A DNA stretch of 35,446 bases from Burkholderiales bacterium (GCA_005790965.1 SXTL01000060.1:1-35446); one strand, 5' to 3'. Shown: positions 1 to 10,761, counted from the stretch's first letter. Notes: a model not told the origin generated them from the letters alone. Program-made: numbers and translations.

Positions 1-2080
1 ATTGCTGGAGGTTCATGTAATCTAGGTGCAGGTACTACAAGACCAAGCCTCTCGAATTGCTATTTGCTAGAAATCCATGACGATATGGGGCATATTGCAA
101 AGTCCGTATCGGATGTATTGCTTCTATCAAAAGGTTCTGGAGGAATAGGTGCATCCATAACAAAGCTTCGTGCTACAGGATCACCCTTGAAATCTAGTTT
201 TGGTGGTGTATCGAGCGGTCCAACACCATTTGCAAAAATCTTAGATACCGCTATTCGTGCTGTGCAACGCGGTGGGAAAAAAGTTGGTGCACTTTGTTTC
301 TATATGGAGAATTGGCATATAGATTTTCCTGAATTTCTTGATTGGAAACACAATGCAGGGGACGACTATATGCGTATGCGTACGGCAAATACCGCAGCAT
401 TTCTCTCGGATGAATTCATGCGTCGTGTAGAAACAGGGCAGGATTGGTATATGTTTGATCCGGCAGAAACTCGCGATCTCAATGAGCTTTACGGAAAAGA
501 ATTCTCTATTCGTTATGCTTATTATGCAGATAAGGCGGAAAAGGGTGAGCTGAAGATACATAAAAAGGTTCCAGCAAAAGAGCAGTATAGACAGATACTC
601 ACATCATTGCAATCCACCTCTCATCCATGGCTTGTTTGGAAAGATACTATAAATCTCCGCGCTCTGAACAATAATACCGGCACCATTCATATGTCGAATC
701 TTTGCACCGAGATATGTCTTCCACAGGATAAGGACAATATAGCAGTATGTAATCTCGCATCACTCAATCTTTCTGCTCATATAAAAAATAAAGAAATACA
801 CTGGGGAAGACTTGAAGAAAGTATAAGACTTGCTGTGCGTCAACTTGATAATCTTATAGATATAAACGAATTGCCAATACCAGAAGCAACAAAGTCAGAC
901 AAAGAGAATCGCGCAATGGGGCTTGGCGTTATGGGTTTTGCAGATACCATAGAACAGCTCGGTATGGCATATGACAGCGAGCATGCATGGGACTTCGCCG
1001 ATAGAATATTCGAATTCATCAGCTATATGGCAATCGATGAAAGCGCAAATCTAGCACAGGAAAGAGGATCATATGCAAATTTTGCAGGCTCTGAGTGGTC
1101 AAAGGGTCATGTGCCGATAGATACTGTGAAGAAACTCGGTGATGCACGAGGTATGGCAGTTACTGTAGATAGTCAAAGTAAGCATAGAGGACTCAATTGG
1201 GAAATGTTACGTCAAAAGGTCAGAAAGGGTATGCGCAACGCTACTCTTATGGCAGTAGCGCCAAATGCAAATATCGGACTTGTAGTAGGAACTACTCCTG
1301 GCATCGATGCTCGTTTTGCACAGGTATTTTCTCGAAATAAGATTTCTGGAAAATACATGGACATCAATCACAATCTAGTAAAAGATTTAAAGAATATGGG
1401 GATTTGGGAAAAAGTACGCGAAGCAATTATAGAAAATCAGGGAGATATTTCCGCAATTCCTCAGATACCACAGCATACAAAAGATATTTATAAAACCGCT
1501 TTCACTACTTCTCCTTATGCATATATAGAAGTCGCCGCTCGTGCACAAAAATGGGTAGATCAGGCACTTTCACGAAATATGTATCTCGAAACCAGAGATA
1601 TTGATGAAACTATGGATATCTATACTACTGCATGGAAGAAAGGTTTGAAATCAACTTATTATCTCCATATGAAGCCACGACACACTGCAGAGCAGAGTAC
1701 AACAAAGGTAAATAAAGCAGAAAAGATTGGCAAAAAAGGCTTCGCTGCGGTAGCATCAGTTATGAAAGAAGAATCAGCTTCAATAGAAATAAAATCATCA
1801 ATAATAAGTCCAATGCAAAACCCAGTACAGATACCGCGATTTGAAAAGGTAATGGTAAGCGTAGAGAGAGCAGAAACCATGACTATATCATCAGACGAAC
1901 CAGTTGTGATAGAAGAAATGATAAAGGAGATGAAAAAAGAAATTCCAAGAGAAATACCCAAATCAATAGTAAAAGAAAATCCACTTACCAAAGAGCAAAT
2001 AATGGCAAAGCTTTCAAATAATCCAAATATCAGTATAAAATCACAACCAAAAGTCTGCCCAATAGATCCGGCAGAGCGAG
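1..2080 (+). CDS. Ribonucleoside-diphosphate reductase large (alpha) subunit, partial: open at 5' edge, last few codons lost at the junction
   Basis: Frame 1 is open from base 1: ...RPSLSNCYLLEIHDDMGHIAKSVSDVLLLSKGSGGIGASITKLRATGSP...; NLCTEICLP; catalytic Cys contexts SNCYL and NLCTEI; C-terminal CPIDPAER, typical of the tail just before the terminal CxxC. AT-rich codon usage (ATA, AGA). Confidence 0.93.
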
Positions 2081-2776
2081 CGCATGGCCGAGCGCGTCAA
2101 AAACCAAGGCGCGCAACGCGTCCAAACGCAAACCTTCCGTAGCGGCCTGTGGGCCAAGGATGGGCAGACCTTTCTCAATGTCCGGCAAATTTTGCCCGAT
2201 GCCACCTTACGCGGCGTGCGCCTCTATAGCGTCAATGACCAGACTCAGCTCCTGAGCATCACCGAAGCCGCACGAGGGCACTGGGACACGCAAGGCGCCT
2301 GGCGGCTTGAAGATGGACGCAGCCTTCATTTCACTCCCCAAGGGCCGCAGCTCACCCCCTTCGTCACCCAACCCTGGCCTTCCAAGGTTGGCCCAGATCT
2401 CCTCACCATGCTGATGGTCAAGCCCGAGCATATGTCGATCCGCGCCCTCTACGAGTACATCCACCACCTCCATGCCAACCGACAGCAAGCGTCACGCTAC
2501 GAACTCGCCCTCTGGAAAAAGCTGATTTATCCCTTGTCCCCCATGGTCATGCTGTTGATTAGCCTGCCGTTTGCCTATTACCAAGCACGGAGCGGCAAGA
2601 TCGGCGGAAAATTAATGCTGGGGCTCGGTATCGGCCTTGCCTTTCACCTGATTGGCAAGGCCTCTGGAGATCTGGCCCTACTTAAGGACGGTACGCCCGC
2701 CATGGCGGCCTCGCTCCCCCTACTGGCCTTTGGCTTAGCCGGGCTCATTGCCCTGTTCCGGGTTGAACGCACCTGA
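2072..2776 (+). CDS. lptG: LPS export ABC transporter permease LptG, C-terminal half only (5' truncated at junction)
   Basis: FRSGLWAKDGQTFLNVRQILPDATLRGVRLYSV... and C-terminal membrane segment KLIYPLSPMVMLLISLPFAYYQARSGKIGGKLMLGLGIGLAFHL; reading frame stays open upstream of the ATG at 2084 (QSERMAERV). Confidence 0.85.
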   Translation, partial: QSERMAERVKNQGAQRVQTQTFRSGLWAKDGQTFLNVRQILPDATLRGVRLYSVNDQTQLLSITEAARGHWDTQGAWRLEDGRSLHFTPQGPQLTPFVTQPWPSKVGPDLLTMLMVKPEHMSIRALYEYIHHLHANRQQASRYELALWKKLIYPLSPMVMLLISLPFAYYQARSGKIGGKLMLGLGIGLAFHLIGKASGDLALLKDGTPAMAASLPLLAFGLAGLIALFRVERT

Positions 2777-2818
2777 TAACCAAGGCAGCGCTAGGCCAAC
2801 GCTTACAAACAGCCTGAA

Positions 2819-3235
2819 TCACGAGCGCGGCTCGACCTTCACCACTCGGGTTCCCGCCAGATGATCATGGAGAAACTGACGCTCGCGATCAACAAGAGCC
2901 CAAGCGATGCCCAAGCCTAGTGTGGCCAGCGCCCAAAAATACCGAAGCCAAGCCCGCCGCCAAGACAGCGCCGCACCCTCACGCGTCACGACACGGATAT
3001 GCCAAGTCTTCATGGCCAGCGTCTGCCCGCCGCGCACCCAAAAGAGTACAAAGTACCCGCCGGCCACCATAACCAAGTAGGTCTGAAAACCCATCTGAAC
3101 CAGGGCGCTACGCTCGCCCACGGCCCCCGGAATGAGGCCAACCACCATGAAACCTGCCACGAATAGCCAGGCCATCAACAGCAACGCATCGTAAAACATT
3201 GACGCCAAACGGCGCCACAGGCTTGCCAATTGCAT
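2819..3235 (-). CDS. RDD family membrane protein
   Basis: 138 aa; R-D-like N-terminal motif (RRLASMFYDALLL), TM helices, GGQTLAMKTWHIRVVTREG. Confidence 0.8.
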   Translation of the reverse strand: MQLASLWRRLASMFYDALLLMAWLFVAGFMVVGLIPGAVGERSALVQMGFQTYLVMVAGGYFVLFWVRGGQTLAMKTWHIRVVTREGAALSWRRAWLRYFWALATLGLGIAWALVDRERQFLHDHLAGTRVVKVEPRS

Positions 3236-3325
3236 GCTTCACTCCCACATTCGCAAGCCGCCATCCTAACCGAAGCCATCCACCCGCACGATTCCGAGGC
3301 CCGTAACGCCCCAAAGCAATCCCAT

Positions 3326-3354
3326 TTGCGCTCTCGGGACTCTTTGCGTACAAT
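3326..3354 (+). promoter_or_regulatory. Candidate sigma70 promoter for rplU-rpmA
   Basis: TTGCGC (3326-3331), 17-nt spacer, TACAAT (3349-3354), upstream of rplU. Confidence 0.6.
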
Positions 3355-3407
3355 TCGCCGTTTCCGTTACGGGAACTCCGTGACGACCTGATTTGTAGGA
3401 GCTGAAC

Positions 3408-3719
3408 ATGTACGCGGTTATTCGTACCGGCGGCAAGCAATACAAGGTTGCTGCTGGCGGCAAACTCAAGATTGAAAGCCTGCCGGTTGAGGTGGGTAGC
3501 GAAGTTGAAATCCAGGATGTCCTGATGGTTTCCGATGGCGACAAGATCAGCGTCGGCGCACCGACGGTGGCGGGTGCCGTGGTCAAGGCGACCGTCCTTT
3601 CCCACGGCCGTGGCCAGAAAGTCATCATTTTCAAGATGCGCCGCCGCAAGCACTATCGCAAGACCCAGGGGCATCGTCAGAACTACACCGAAATCCGTAT
3701 CGACGGCATCACGGTTTAA
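3408..3719 (+). CDS. rplU: 50S ribosomal protein L21
   Basis: [25 protein letters not shown]...[26 protein letters not shown]. Confidence 0.98.
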   Translation: MYAVIRTGGKQYKVAAGGKLKIESLPVEVGSEVEIQDVLMVSDGDKISVGAPTVAGAVVKATVLSHGRGQKVIIFKMRRRKHYRKTQGHRQNYTEIRIDGITV

Positions 3720-3737
3720 TCTCAGGAGTACAGCACC

Positions 3738-4001
3738 ATGGCACATAAAAAAGCAGGCGGTAGTTCCCGCAACGGCCGCGATTCAAACCCGAAGATGCTG
3801 GGCGTCAAGCGCTACGGCGGCCAATTTGTTCCGGCCGGCAACATCCTCGTCCGCCAGCGTGGCACCGAGTTTCACCCCGGCACCAATGTCGGTATGGGCA
3901 AGGATCACACCCTGTTCGCCAAGATTGACGGTATTGTCGAGTTCGCCATCAAGGGCGCGCTGAAGCGTCGGACCGTTACCGTCAAACCGGTCGCTGCCTA
4001 A
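3738..4001 (+). CDS. rpmA: 50S ribosomal protein L27
   Basis: [48 protein letters not shown]. Confidence 0.98.
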   Translation: MAHKKAGGSSRNGRDSNPKMLGVKRYGGQFVPAGNILVRQRGTEFHPGTNVGMGKDHTLFAKIDGIVEFAIKGALKRRTVTVKPVAA

Positions 4002-4045
4002 AAGCCGCTTCGCGCTACTAAGCTCCAGCAGCTGTTGGACAGAAA

Positions 4046-4080
4046 GGCCCTGTTGCCCCTTCCGGGCCACAGGGCCTTTT
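4046..4080 (+). terminator. Rho-independent terminator after rpmA
   Basis: GGCCCTGT / ACAGGGCC perfect 8-bp stem followed by TTTT. Confidence 0.8.
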
Positions 4081-4132
4081 AACTTGGCAGTTAATTTCCC
4101 ATCCCCATTCTGATCGCCAACCCGACTCCTCA

Positions 4133-4558
4133 ATGACGCGCATCTCGTTCTACTTCAACGCCGACGACCCGCTGAATTTGACCCATCGCCTGATCGGCAA
4201 GGCTCGCCAGCAAGGCCTTCATTGTCTGATCTATACCGATGATGCCGCCCGAGCGACGCAGATCGATCAGCAACTGTGGTGCGCCGAGCCCCTCAGCTTT
4301 GTACCGCACACCCTGTGCGAAGATGCCAACGCCCCTGAAACGCCAGTCCTGATCGGCACGCAGCCTGACTCCTTGGCGCGTTGCGACCTGCTCATTAACC
4401 TGACGGCCGCACCCCCGGTCTGTCTGGCGCGCTTTGATCGTCTGATCGAGATAGTCACACGCGACGGAGCCGACCGCGCAAAGGCACGCGAACGCTATCG
4501 CCATTACCAATCCCTCGGCTACCCGATCGAAAACCACGATCTCGCCCCGGTCGCCTGA
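4133..4558 (+). CDS. holC: DNA polymerase III subunit chi
   Basis: 141 aa, chi-like pattern (LIGKARQQGLHCLIYTDD...IDQQLW...FVPHTL...PVLIG...LLINLT...RYRHYQSLGYPIENHDL); immediately upstream of valS, the usual position. Confidence 0.88.
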   Translation: MTRISFYFNADDPLNLTHRLIGKARQQGLHCLIYTDDAARATQIDQQLWCAEPLSFVPHTLCEDANAPETPVLIGTQPDSLARCDLLINLTAAPPVCLARFDRLIEIVTRDGADRAKARERYRHYQSLGYPIENHDLAPVA

Positions 4559-4629
4559 TCAGCCCCATCGGCTCCATCGGCCCCGTTATAATTTTGCCCC
4601 ACTGAATCCAACCTCAACGCCCGCCACCC

Positions 4630-7347
4630 ATGGAACTTGCCAAATCTTTCGACCCCCACGCCATCGAGCAACACTGGTACCCGCGCTGGGAATCGGCTGG
4701 CCATTTCCAGATGGGCCGTGCGGAAGGCGCTGACCCATACTGCATCCTGCTACCGCCCCCCAATGTGACCGGCACGCTCCACATGGGCCACGCCGTCCAG
4801 CACACGCTGATGGATGCGCTCACCCGCTATCACCGGATGCAAGGCGACAACACCCTGTGGCAGCCAGGCACCGACCACGCGGGCATTGCCACGCAAATCG
4901 TCGTCGAACGCCAGCTCGATGCCCAAGGCATCTCCCGGCATGACCTGGGGCGCGAAAAGTTTCTCGAAAAAGTCTGGGATTGGAAGGAGCACTCCGGCTC
5001 TACCATCACCCGCCAGATGCGGCGCCTGGGCACCAGCCCGGCGTGGGAACGCGAGCGCTTCACCATGGATGCCGGTTTGTCGGAGGCCGTCACCGAGGTC
5101 TTTGTGCGCCTCTACAACGAGGGCCTGATCTATCGCGGCAAACGCTTAGTGAACTGGGACCCAGTGCTGCAAACCGCCGTATCCGATCTGGAAGTAATTA
5201 GCACCGAAGAAGAGGGCTTTCTGTGGGAAATTGCTTACCCACTGGAATCGGGCGCAGGTCATCTGTGCGTCGCCACCACCCGCCCGGAGACCCTGCTGGG
5301 CGACTGCGCCGTGGCCGTGCAACCCGACGACGAGCGCTATCAACACCTCATCGGCCAAAGCGTGCGCCTACCGATTGCCGAACGCAGCATCCCCATCATC
5401 GCCGATACCTATGTCGAGCGCGAATTTGGCACCGGCGTGGTCAAGATCACTCCAGCCCACGACTTCAACGACTGGCAGGTCGGTCAGCGCCATCATCTGG
5501 TGCCGATCAACATCTTCACGCTGGATGCCAAGATCAACGATCTGGGCCCGACCGAATACCAGGGCATGGACCGCTACGCTGCGCGCCAGAAAATCCTCGA
5601 TGCGCTCCAGGCGCAGGGCCTACTGATCTCCGCCAAGCCGCACAAACTGATGATCCCGCGCGGCGACCGCACCCAGGCCGTGATCGAACCCTTCCTCACC
5701 GACCAATGGTTTATGAGCATGGAAGGCCTGGCCAAACGCGGACTGGAGGTCGTGGACAACGGCCAACTCAAGTTTGTACCGGAAAACTGGACCACGACCT
5801 ATCGTCAATGGCTAGGCTATATTCAAGACTGGTGCTTCTCGCGCCAACTCTTGTGGGGCCTCCGCATCCCGGCCTGGTTCGATGCAGACGGCAACATTTA
5901 TGTCGCCCGCACCGAAGCCGAGGCGCAAAAGCAGGCCGCTGGCCGTAGCCTTAGCCGCGACTAGGATGTGCTCGACACCTGGTTTTCCAGCGCGTTGTGG
6001 CCGTTTTCCACCCTCGGCTGGCCGCAAGATACCTGGGCGCTCAAACACTACCTGCCCACTGCGGTGCTGGTCACCGGCTTTGACATCCTCTTCTTCTGGG
6101 TAGCCCGCATGGTCATGTTGACCCTGCACTTTACCGATCAGGTGCCGTTCAAGGAGGTCTATGTCACCGGCCTGGTACGCGACGGCCACGGCAACAAAAT
6201 GTCTAAATCCAAGGGCAATGTGCTCGATCCCATTGATCTCATCGACGGCATCGCACTGGACGACCTTGTTGCCAAGCGCACCACCGGCCTGATGAACCCC
6301 AAGCAAGCCGAAGCCATCGCCAAGGCCACGAAAAAAGAATTTCCCGATGGGATTGCCAGCTTCGGCACCGACGCCCTGCGCTTCACCTTCGCCAGCCTTG
6401 CCACGCACGGCCGTGACATCAAATTTGACCTGCAACGCTGCGACGGCTATCGCAATTTTTGCAACAAACTGTGGAACGCCGCCCGCTTCGTGCTGATGAA
6501 TGTTGAAGGGCAGGAGATTGCCACCGCTGCCTGTGAACCAAGCTTTGCCGACCGCTGGATCGTCGCCCGCCAGCAGCAAATGCTGACGCAGATTCACGAA
6601 GGCTACGCGCACTACCGCTTCGACCAAGTTGCCCGCGCCGTCTATGAGTTCGTCTGGGACGAATATTGCGACTGGTATCTGGAGCTCGCCAAGGTGCAGA
6701 TCGCCCAAGGCGGCGCGACAGCGGCAAACACCCGTCGCATCCTGCTGGAAGTGCTGGAATCCACCCTGCGCGCCGCGCACCCGCTGATTCCCTTTATCAC
6801 CGAAGAACTCTGGCAAGCGGTGCGCGCCGTACAAACTGGCCTAACCGACGCGGACACCCTCATGCGCGCCAGTTTCCCGCACGCCGGCGACACTGCTGAC
6901 GCCCATGCGCTCGACCAATTCAAGTTACTCGCCAACGCCTGTCGCGCCCTGCGCAGCAGCATGGGTCTTCCGCCTGGCCAAAAAGTACCGCTGGTTATCG
7001 AAGGCGATGCCACCGTCATGGCCTACGCGCCTTATCTGCAATCGCTGGCGCGCCTCGAAAGCGTCGTCGCCGTCGCGCACCTGCCCACGGATGCCGATGC
7101 CCCGGTCGAGGTGGTCGGCAATTACCGCCTGATGCTCAAGGTCGAAATCGACCGCGATGCCGAAATCAGCCGTCTAGATAAAGAGATCGCCCGCTTGTCG
7201 GGTGAGGTCCAAAAGTGTGAAGGCAAGCTCGGCAACGCCGGCTTTGTCGATCGCGCCCCCGCCGCCGTCGTCGCTCAGGAACGCGCCCGCCTCGCCGACT
7301 TCAAAGCCACGCTGGAAAAGGTAAGCGCGCAGCGAGCGCGCCTATAG
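4630..7347 (+). pseudogene. valS: Valyl-tRNA synthetase, interrupted by one in-frame TAG at 5962-5964 (true mutation, error or suppression undetermined)
   Basis: ORFs 4630..5964 and 5968..7347 are in the same frame and form one Val[25 protein letters not shown], ...[23 protein letters not shown]..., KMSKSKGNV. Confidence 0.93.
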
Positions 7348-7370
7348 ACAATGCACTATAAACGATGGCC

Positions 7371-8483
7371 TCAAGCCGACACCGGCTTGATTACGCCACT
7401 GAATTTCAGAAACACGAAGCCATAGATGATGGCGGCAACGGCGATGCTGAGGTAGGAAAAACCGAGCAATAGCAGCGACGGGTAATAGCTGACATGGCTG
7501 TAGATCGCCAGTACTTCGAGGCCCACCAGCACGCACACAAGCCCCCATTGGGCCGGATAAAACTCGGGTTTCGGAAACTGGTGCACGAACCAGTCGCGAA
7601 AAGCCATCGCGCACAAGAGAATCCAGAACAGCGACAAGGCGAACAGGATCACTACCGAAGCGAAGGCCAGCGAAGTGATGTCGATGCCCAGCGTCAGCTT
7701 GGTGTAGCCAGCGATCTTGTAAATCGAGATAGCGAACAGGCAGTTGATCGGCACGACAATGAAATGCGCGGGCTTCAATGGCTCGGCAGGGGTATTGCCA
7801 TGGGTCATCTGGGCGAGGATCAGGTACATCCCCTTGATGCCGTAGATGAACAGGCCGATGCTGATGGCGCAAAGCGTCAGCACGCTGCCGATGGCCGTGA
7901 CCTGCGGATCGGTGGCCGTCATCGTGACGCCGGCACCAGCCAGTGCCACCATGCCCCAGGCGAAAACATCGAGCAGCCAGTTATAGTTGAAGGCCACGGC
8001 CTTGCCATCGCGGAACAGCCAGGTCCGGCCTACCGCGACCGAGATGTAACCCAGCACCAGAAACAACAAAGCGAAGGGATAGACCCCGTAACTGAGCAAG
8101 GCCGGAACCTGCTCGGAGAACCTCGGGAAGAAAAACGCCACCGGACCAAGGATGACATTGACCGTCATGCCCAGCGCCACGACGGGCGAAAAGATAGCGA
8201 CATTGATAGCGGGATCGGCCAGGAAATCGCGCATGTCGGTACCCGAGCGGCGCCATTGAATGAGCTCCCGCGTCATCTTGGCGATCAGATAAAAGTGCAA
8301 CACCGTGCTGACGAGCATCACGGCCAGCAGGAAAAATGTCGCGAGGTCGTAGCGCCCGGAGAGGTCATCCAGACTGATGAGTTTTCCTTGCCGCAGGAAG
8401 GTAAATTGCATTAACACGAACGGCATCAAGGCAAGGCCCCCGGCCGCCAACGCTGATTGAAATCGCAATGGATTGAATTTCAT
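7371..8483 (-). CDS. Polytopic (~10 TM) membrane protein of uncertain function; possibly related to the TsoY (seleno)protein family (recalled name, not verified)
   Basis: 370 aa, repeated hydrophobic helices; MTRELIQWRRSGTDMRDFLADPAINVAIFSPVVALGMTVNVILGPVAFFFP; next to sulfur-related genes. Confidence 0.6.
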   Translation of the reverse strand: MKFNPLRFQSALAAGGLALMPFVLMQFTFLRQGKLISLDDLSGRYDLATFFLLAVMLVSTVLHFYLIAKMTRELIQWRRSGTDMRDFLADPAINVAIFSPVVALGMTVNVILGPVAFFFPRFSEQVPALLSYGVYPFALLFLVLGYISVAVGRTWLFRDGKAVAFNYNWLLDVFAWGMVALAGAGVTMTATDPQVTAIGSVLTLCAISIGLFIYGIKGMYLILAQMTHGNTPAEPLKPAHFIVVPINCLFAISIYKIAGYTKLTLGIDITSLAFASVVILFALSLFWILLCAMAFRDWFVHQFPKPEFYPAQWGLVCVLVGLEVLAIYSHVSYYPSLLLLGFSYLSIAVAAIIYGFVFLKFSGVIKPVSA

Positions 8484-8603
8484 GTTATTTCCGATCTGTA
8501 AAAAGCCACCTGGCCCGATACGCGGTCGTCAATGCCGCGCTGTGCTTATTCCCGCTTCGCTCCCTAGTTGAGCCTATTACGGAGCCCGGCGACCGTGGCA
8601 ACA

Positions 8604-9986
8604 TTAGCGGCGCTCTCCCGGGTGCTCCTGCGTGATAACCGGCGCTTCCGGTGTCTTTGCAGTTTGGGCAGCGCCGACTTTCCGCAGGTCGACCGCTGCG
8701 GCCGGATTCAAGCGCGGATGGGTTTCCTCGCCAAGTATCGCCAGCCCCAGCCCAGACATGGCCATTGCGGCGGCAACGAACCAGAAGGCCCCTTCGACTG
8801 ATTGCGTCGTGGCCGCGGCAAGACCGAGGCCCAGCGCACCGATGCCGTAGCCAAGGTCGCGCCAGAAGCGGTAGGTGCCAATGGCCGAGGCACGCCAGTG
8901 CGGCGGCGAAATGTCAGCAACGGCGGCCGAGAGATTCGGGTAGAGCATGGCCATGCCGAGTCCCGACACAGCCGCGCTGACCGACCACCAAATCGTTCCC
9001 TCACCAAGCAGCATCATTGCGACGCCAGAACCACAGATCCACATACCCGCGACATTGAGCTTCTGTCGGCCCCAGTGGTCAGACAAACGGCCGCTGATGA
9101 GCTGGGCGCCCCCCCAGGTAAAGCCATAGACACTGACAATCCAGCCGATGCCAGGCAGCGACACCCCTTTCGAGTAGAGGAACACCGGATAGAACACCCA
9201 GATCAGGGCATCCACAAATTTCTCGACCAGGCCCGCCTGGCAAAGGGCGAAGAAGCGACGGTCACGCCAACTGACCAGCGTAAAGATTTCGCGTGTTGTC
9301 GGTTTTGCCGAGACGCCGGCGGGGTAGCGCGGATGCAGCGTCGCACCGCTGGCTGCCGCCATGGGCTTTTCTTTCCTAGCCCAAGGCAAAGTATCCTTGA
9401 CGAACAAAGCCGTGGTCAGTGTCGCTAATCCAATGACCACAAGGCCGAACCAGAGCAACCCAGAGCGCGGCCCAAGCTCGGCCGCTAAATATCCCGTGAC
9501 AATGCCCGCGATAGCCACACCGATATAGCCAGCGAACTCGTTGAAGCCGATGGTCAGACCACGCTGATCGGGACGCGTGAGATCAAGCTTGGCGGTCTGC
9601 GTCATCGACCAGGTAAAGCCTTGGTTCACGCCGAGCAGTAGCGTGGCCACCACGACCCAGTCCCACGAGGGCGCGAAGTAGATCAGCAAAGGAATCGGGA
9701 TGGCCGTCACCCAGCCCAGCAGTAGCACGCGGCGGCGGCCCCAGGACTCGGCTAGCCGTCCAGCCACAAAGTTGAGCGCGCCTTTGACAAAGCCAAACCC
9801 GACGACGAAGGACACCAGCAGGGCAAAGCTGCCTTTGGGCACACCGAACTCACTTTCAGCCAAGGCAGGCACAACGGTCCGCGTCATGCCGATCGTCATG
9901 CCAACCAGCAGCACCTGAAATAGCTGATGGAGAAACTGACTGAGGTTGGGCCGTATCCCGTGTTGGATGTCTTCGACCAGGTTCAT
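8604..9986 (-). CDS. MFS transporter
   Basis: 460 aa; RLAESWGRRRVLLLG and RLSDHWGRQKLNVAG loops typical of MFS; 4-bp overlap with the upstream MBL gene. Confidence 0.88.
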   Translation of the reverse strand: MNLVEDIQHGIRPNLSQFLHQLFQVLLVGMTIGMTRTVVPALAESEFGVPKGSFALLVSFVVGFGFVKGALNFVAGRLAESWGRRRVLLLGWVTAIPIPLLIYFAPSWDWVVVATLLLGVNQGFTWSMTQTAKLDLTRPDQRGLTIGFNEFAGYIGVAIAGIVTGYLAAELGPRSGLLWFGLVVIGLATLTTALFVKDTLPWARKEKPMAAASGATLHPRYPAGVSAKPTTREIFTLVSWRDRRFFALCQAGLVEKFVDALIWVFYPVFLYSKGVSLPGIGWIVSVYGFTWGGAQLISGRLSDHWGRQKLNVAGMWICGSGVAMMLLGEGTIWWSVSAAVSGLGMAMLYPNLSAAVADISPPHWRASAIGTYRFWRDLGYGIGALGLGLAAATTQSVEGAFWFVAAAMAMSGLGLAILGEETHPRLNPAAAVDLRKVGAAQTAKTPEAPVITQEHPGERR

Positions 9987-10732
9987 GCGGGGTTGCCCAA
10001 GTTAGCCTTCACCATGCGGTCCATCTCGGCCGGACGGGGCGGAATCTCCTGGGTCAGGGCCGCGACAAAGGCCTCCCGATCCAGTCTGAGCATGGGGTTC
10101 CATTTTTTCTCGAAGCCAATGGTCGAGGCCGGCTTACCGGAAATGCCAGCACCGCAGACGCTACCGGCAACATGACCGGCGTAGACCTCAATCTCGTTGG
10201 GCAGGCTTAGTAACTTGGCATGCACGCTATCCCAGATCTGCCCGGCCATTTCCCTCTCCTTGCCGGCCAGGTCAGGGCGACCAATGGCGCCGACAAACAG
10301 GGTATCACCGGTAACCACAAACCAGGGCTCGGGCGCGGCCTCGCCCATGCGCCGCTTGTCAGTGACCAGAAGGCAAATGGAGTCTGGCGTGTGGCCGGGC
10401 GTGTGCAGCACATCCAGAAAGACATTGCCCACCTCGATGCGCTGGCCGTCCTTGAGCGGCTCGAAGCCAAAGCTTACCCGGCCGCTATTAGACTCGTGCA
10501 GACAATAGAGGCCGCCACATTGCTCTGCCAGAGTCCGGCCGCCCGAGTAATGGTCGGCGTGGACATGGGTGTCAATGATGTGAGTGATCTTTACATTCTG
10601 CCGCGCGGCCTCGTCGATAAACCATTGCTCATCGCCCAGCACCGGGTCTATGGCGACGGCAACATTGCATGAACCGCAACCGAACAGATAGGACAGGGTG
10701 GCTTGCTGGGTGGCCAATTGACGGAAAAACAT
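9983..10732 (-). CDS. MBL-fold metallohydrolase, persulfide dioxygenase (ETHE1)-like
   Basis: THVHADHYSGG, HTPGHTPDSICL, VTGDTLFVGAIGRPDL, VYAGHVAGSVCGAGISGKPASTIGFEKKWNP. Confidence 0.85.
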   Translation of the reverse strand: MFFRQLATQQATLSYLFGCGSCNVAVAIDPVLGDEQWFIDEAARQNVKITHIIDTHVHADHYSGGRTLAEQCGGLYCLHESNSGRVSFGFEPLKDGQRIEVGNVFLDVLHTPGHTPDSICLLVTDKRRMGEAAPEPWFVVTGDTLFVGAIGRPDLAGKEREMAGQIWDSVHAKLLSLPNEIEVYAGHVAGSVCGAGISGKPASTIGFEKKWNPMLRLDREAFVAALTQEIPPRPAEMDRMVKANLGNPA

Positions 10733-10761
10733 CGATATCTCCTCGTGGTGTTGTAGGGATG

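Noticed and set aside
4558-4600. Short repeat CCCATCGG/CTCCATCGG/CCCCG before valS
   Set aside because: Only two to three imperfect units; not distinguishable from chance. The nearby TATAAT could be a -10 but no good -35 was found.
5812-6834. 340-aa minus-strand ORF antisense to valS
   Set aside because: Shadow ORF in GC-rich coding DNA; the plus strand is clear ValS and the antisense protein is low-complexity with no recognisable motif.
7494-8414. 306-aa plus-strand ORF antisense to the 10-TM gene
   Set aside because: His/Gln/Arg/Glu-rich shadow translation of a hydrophobic membrane protein gene; no family signal.
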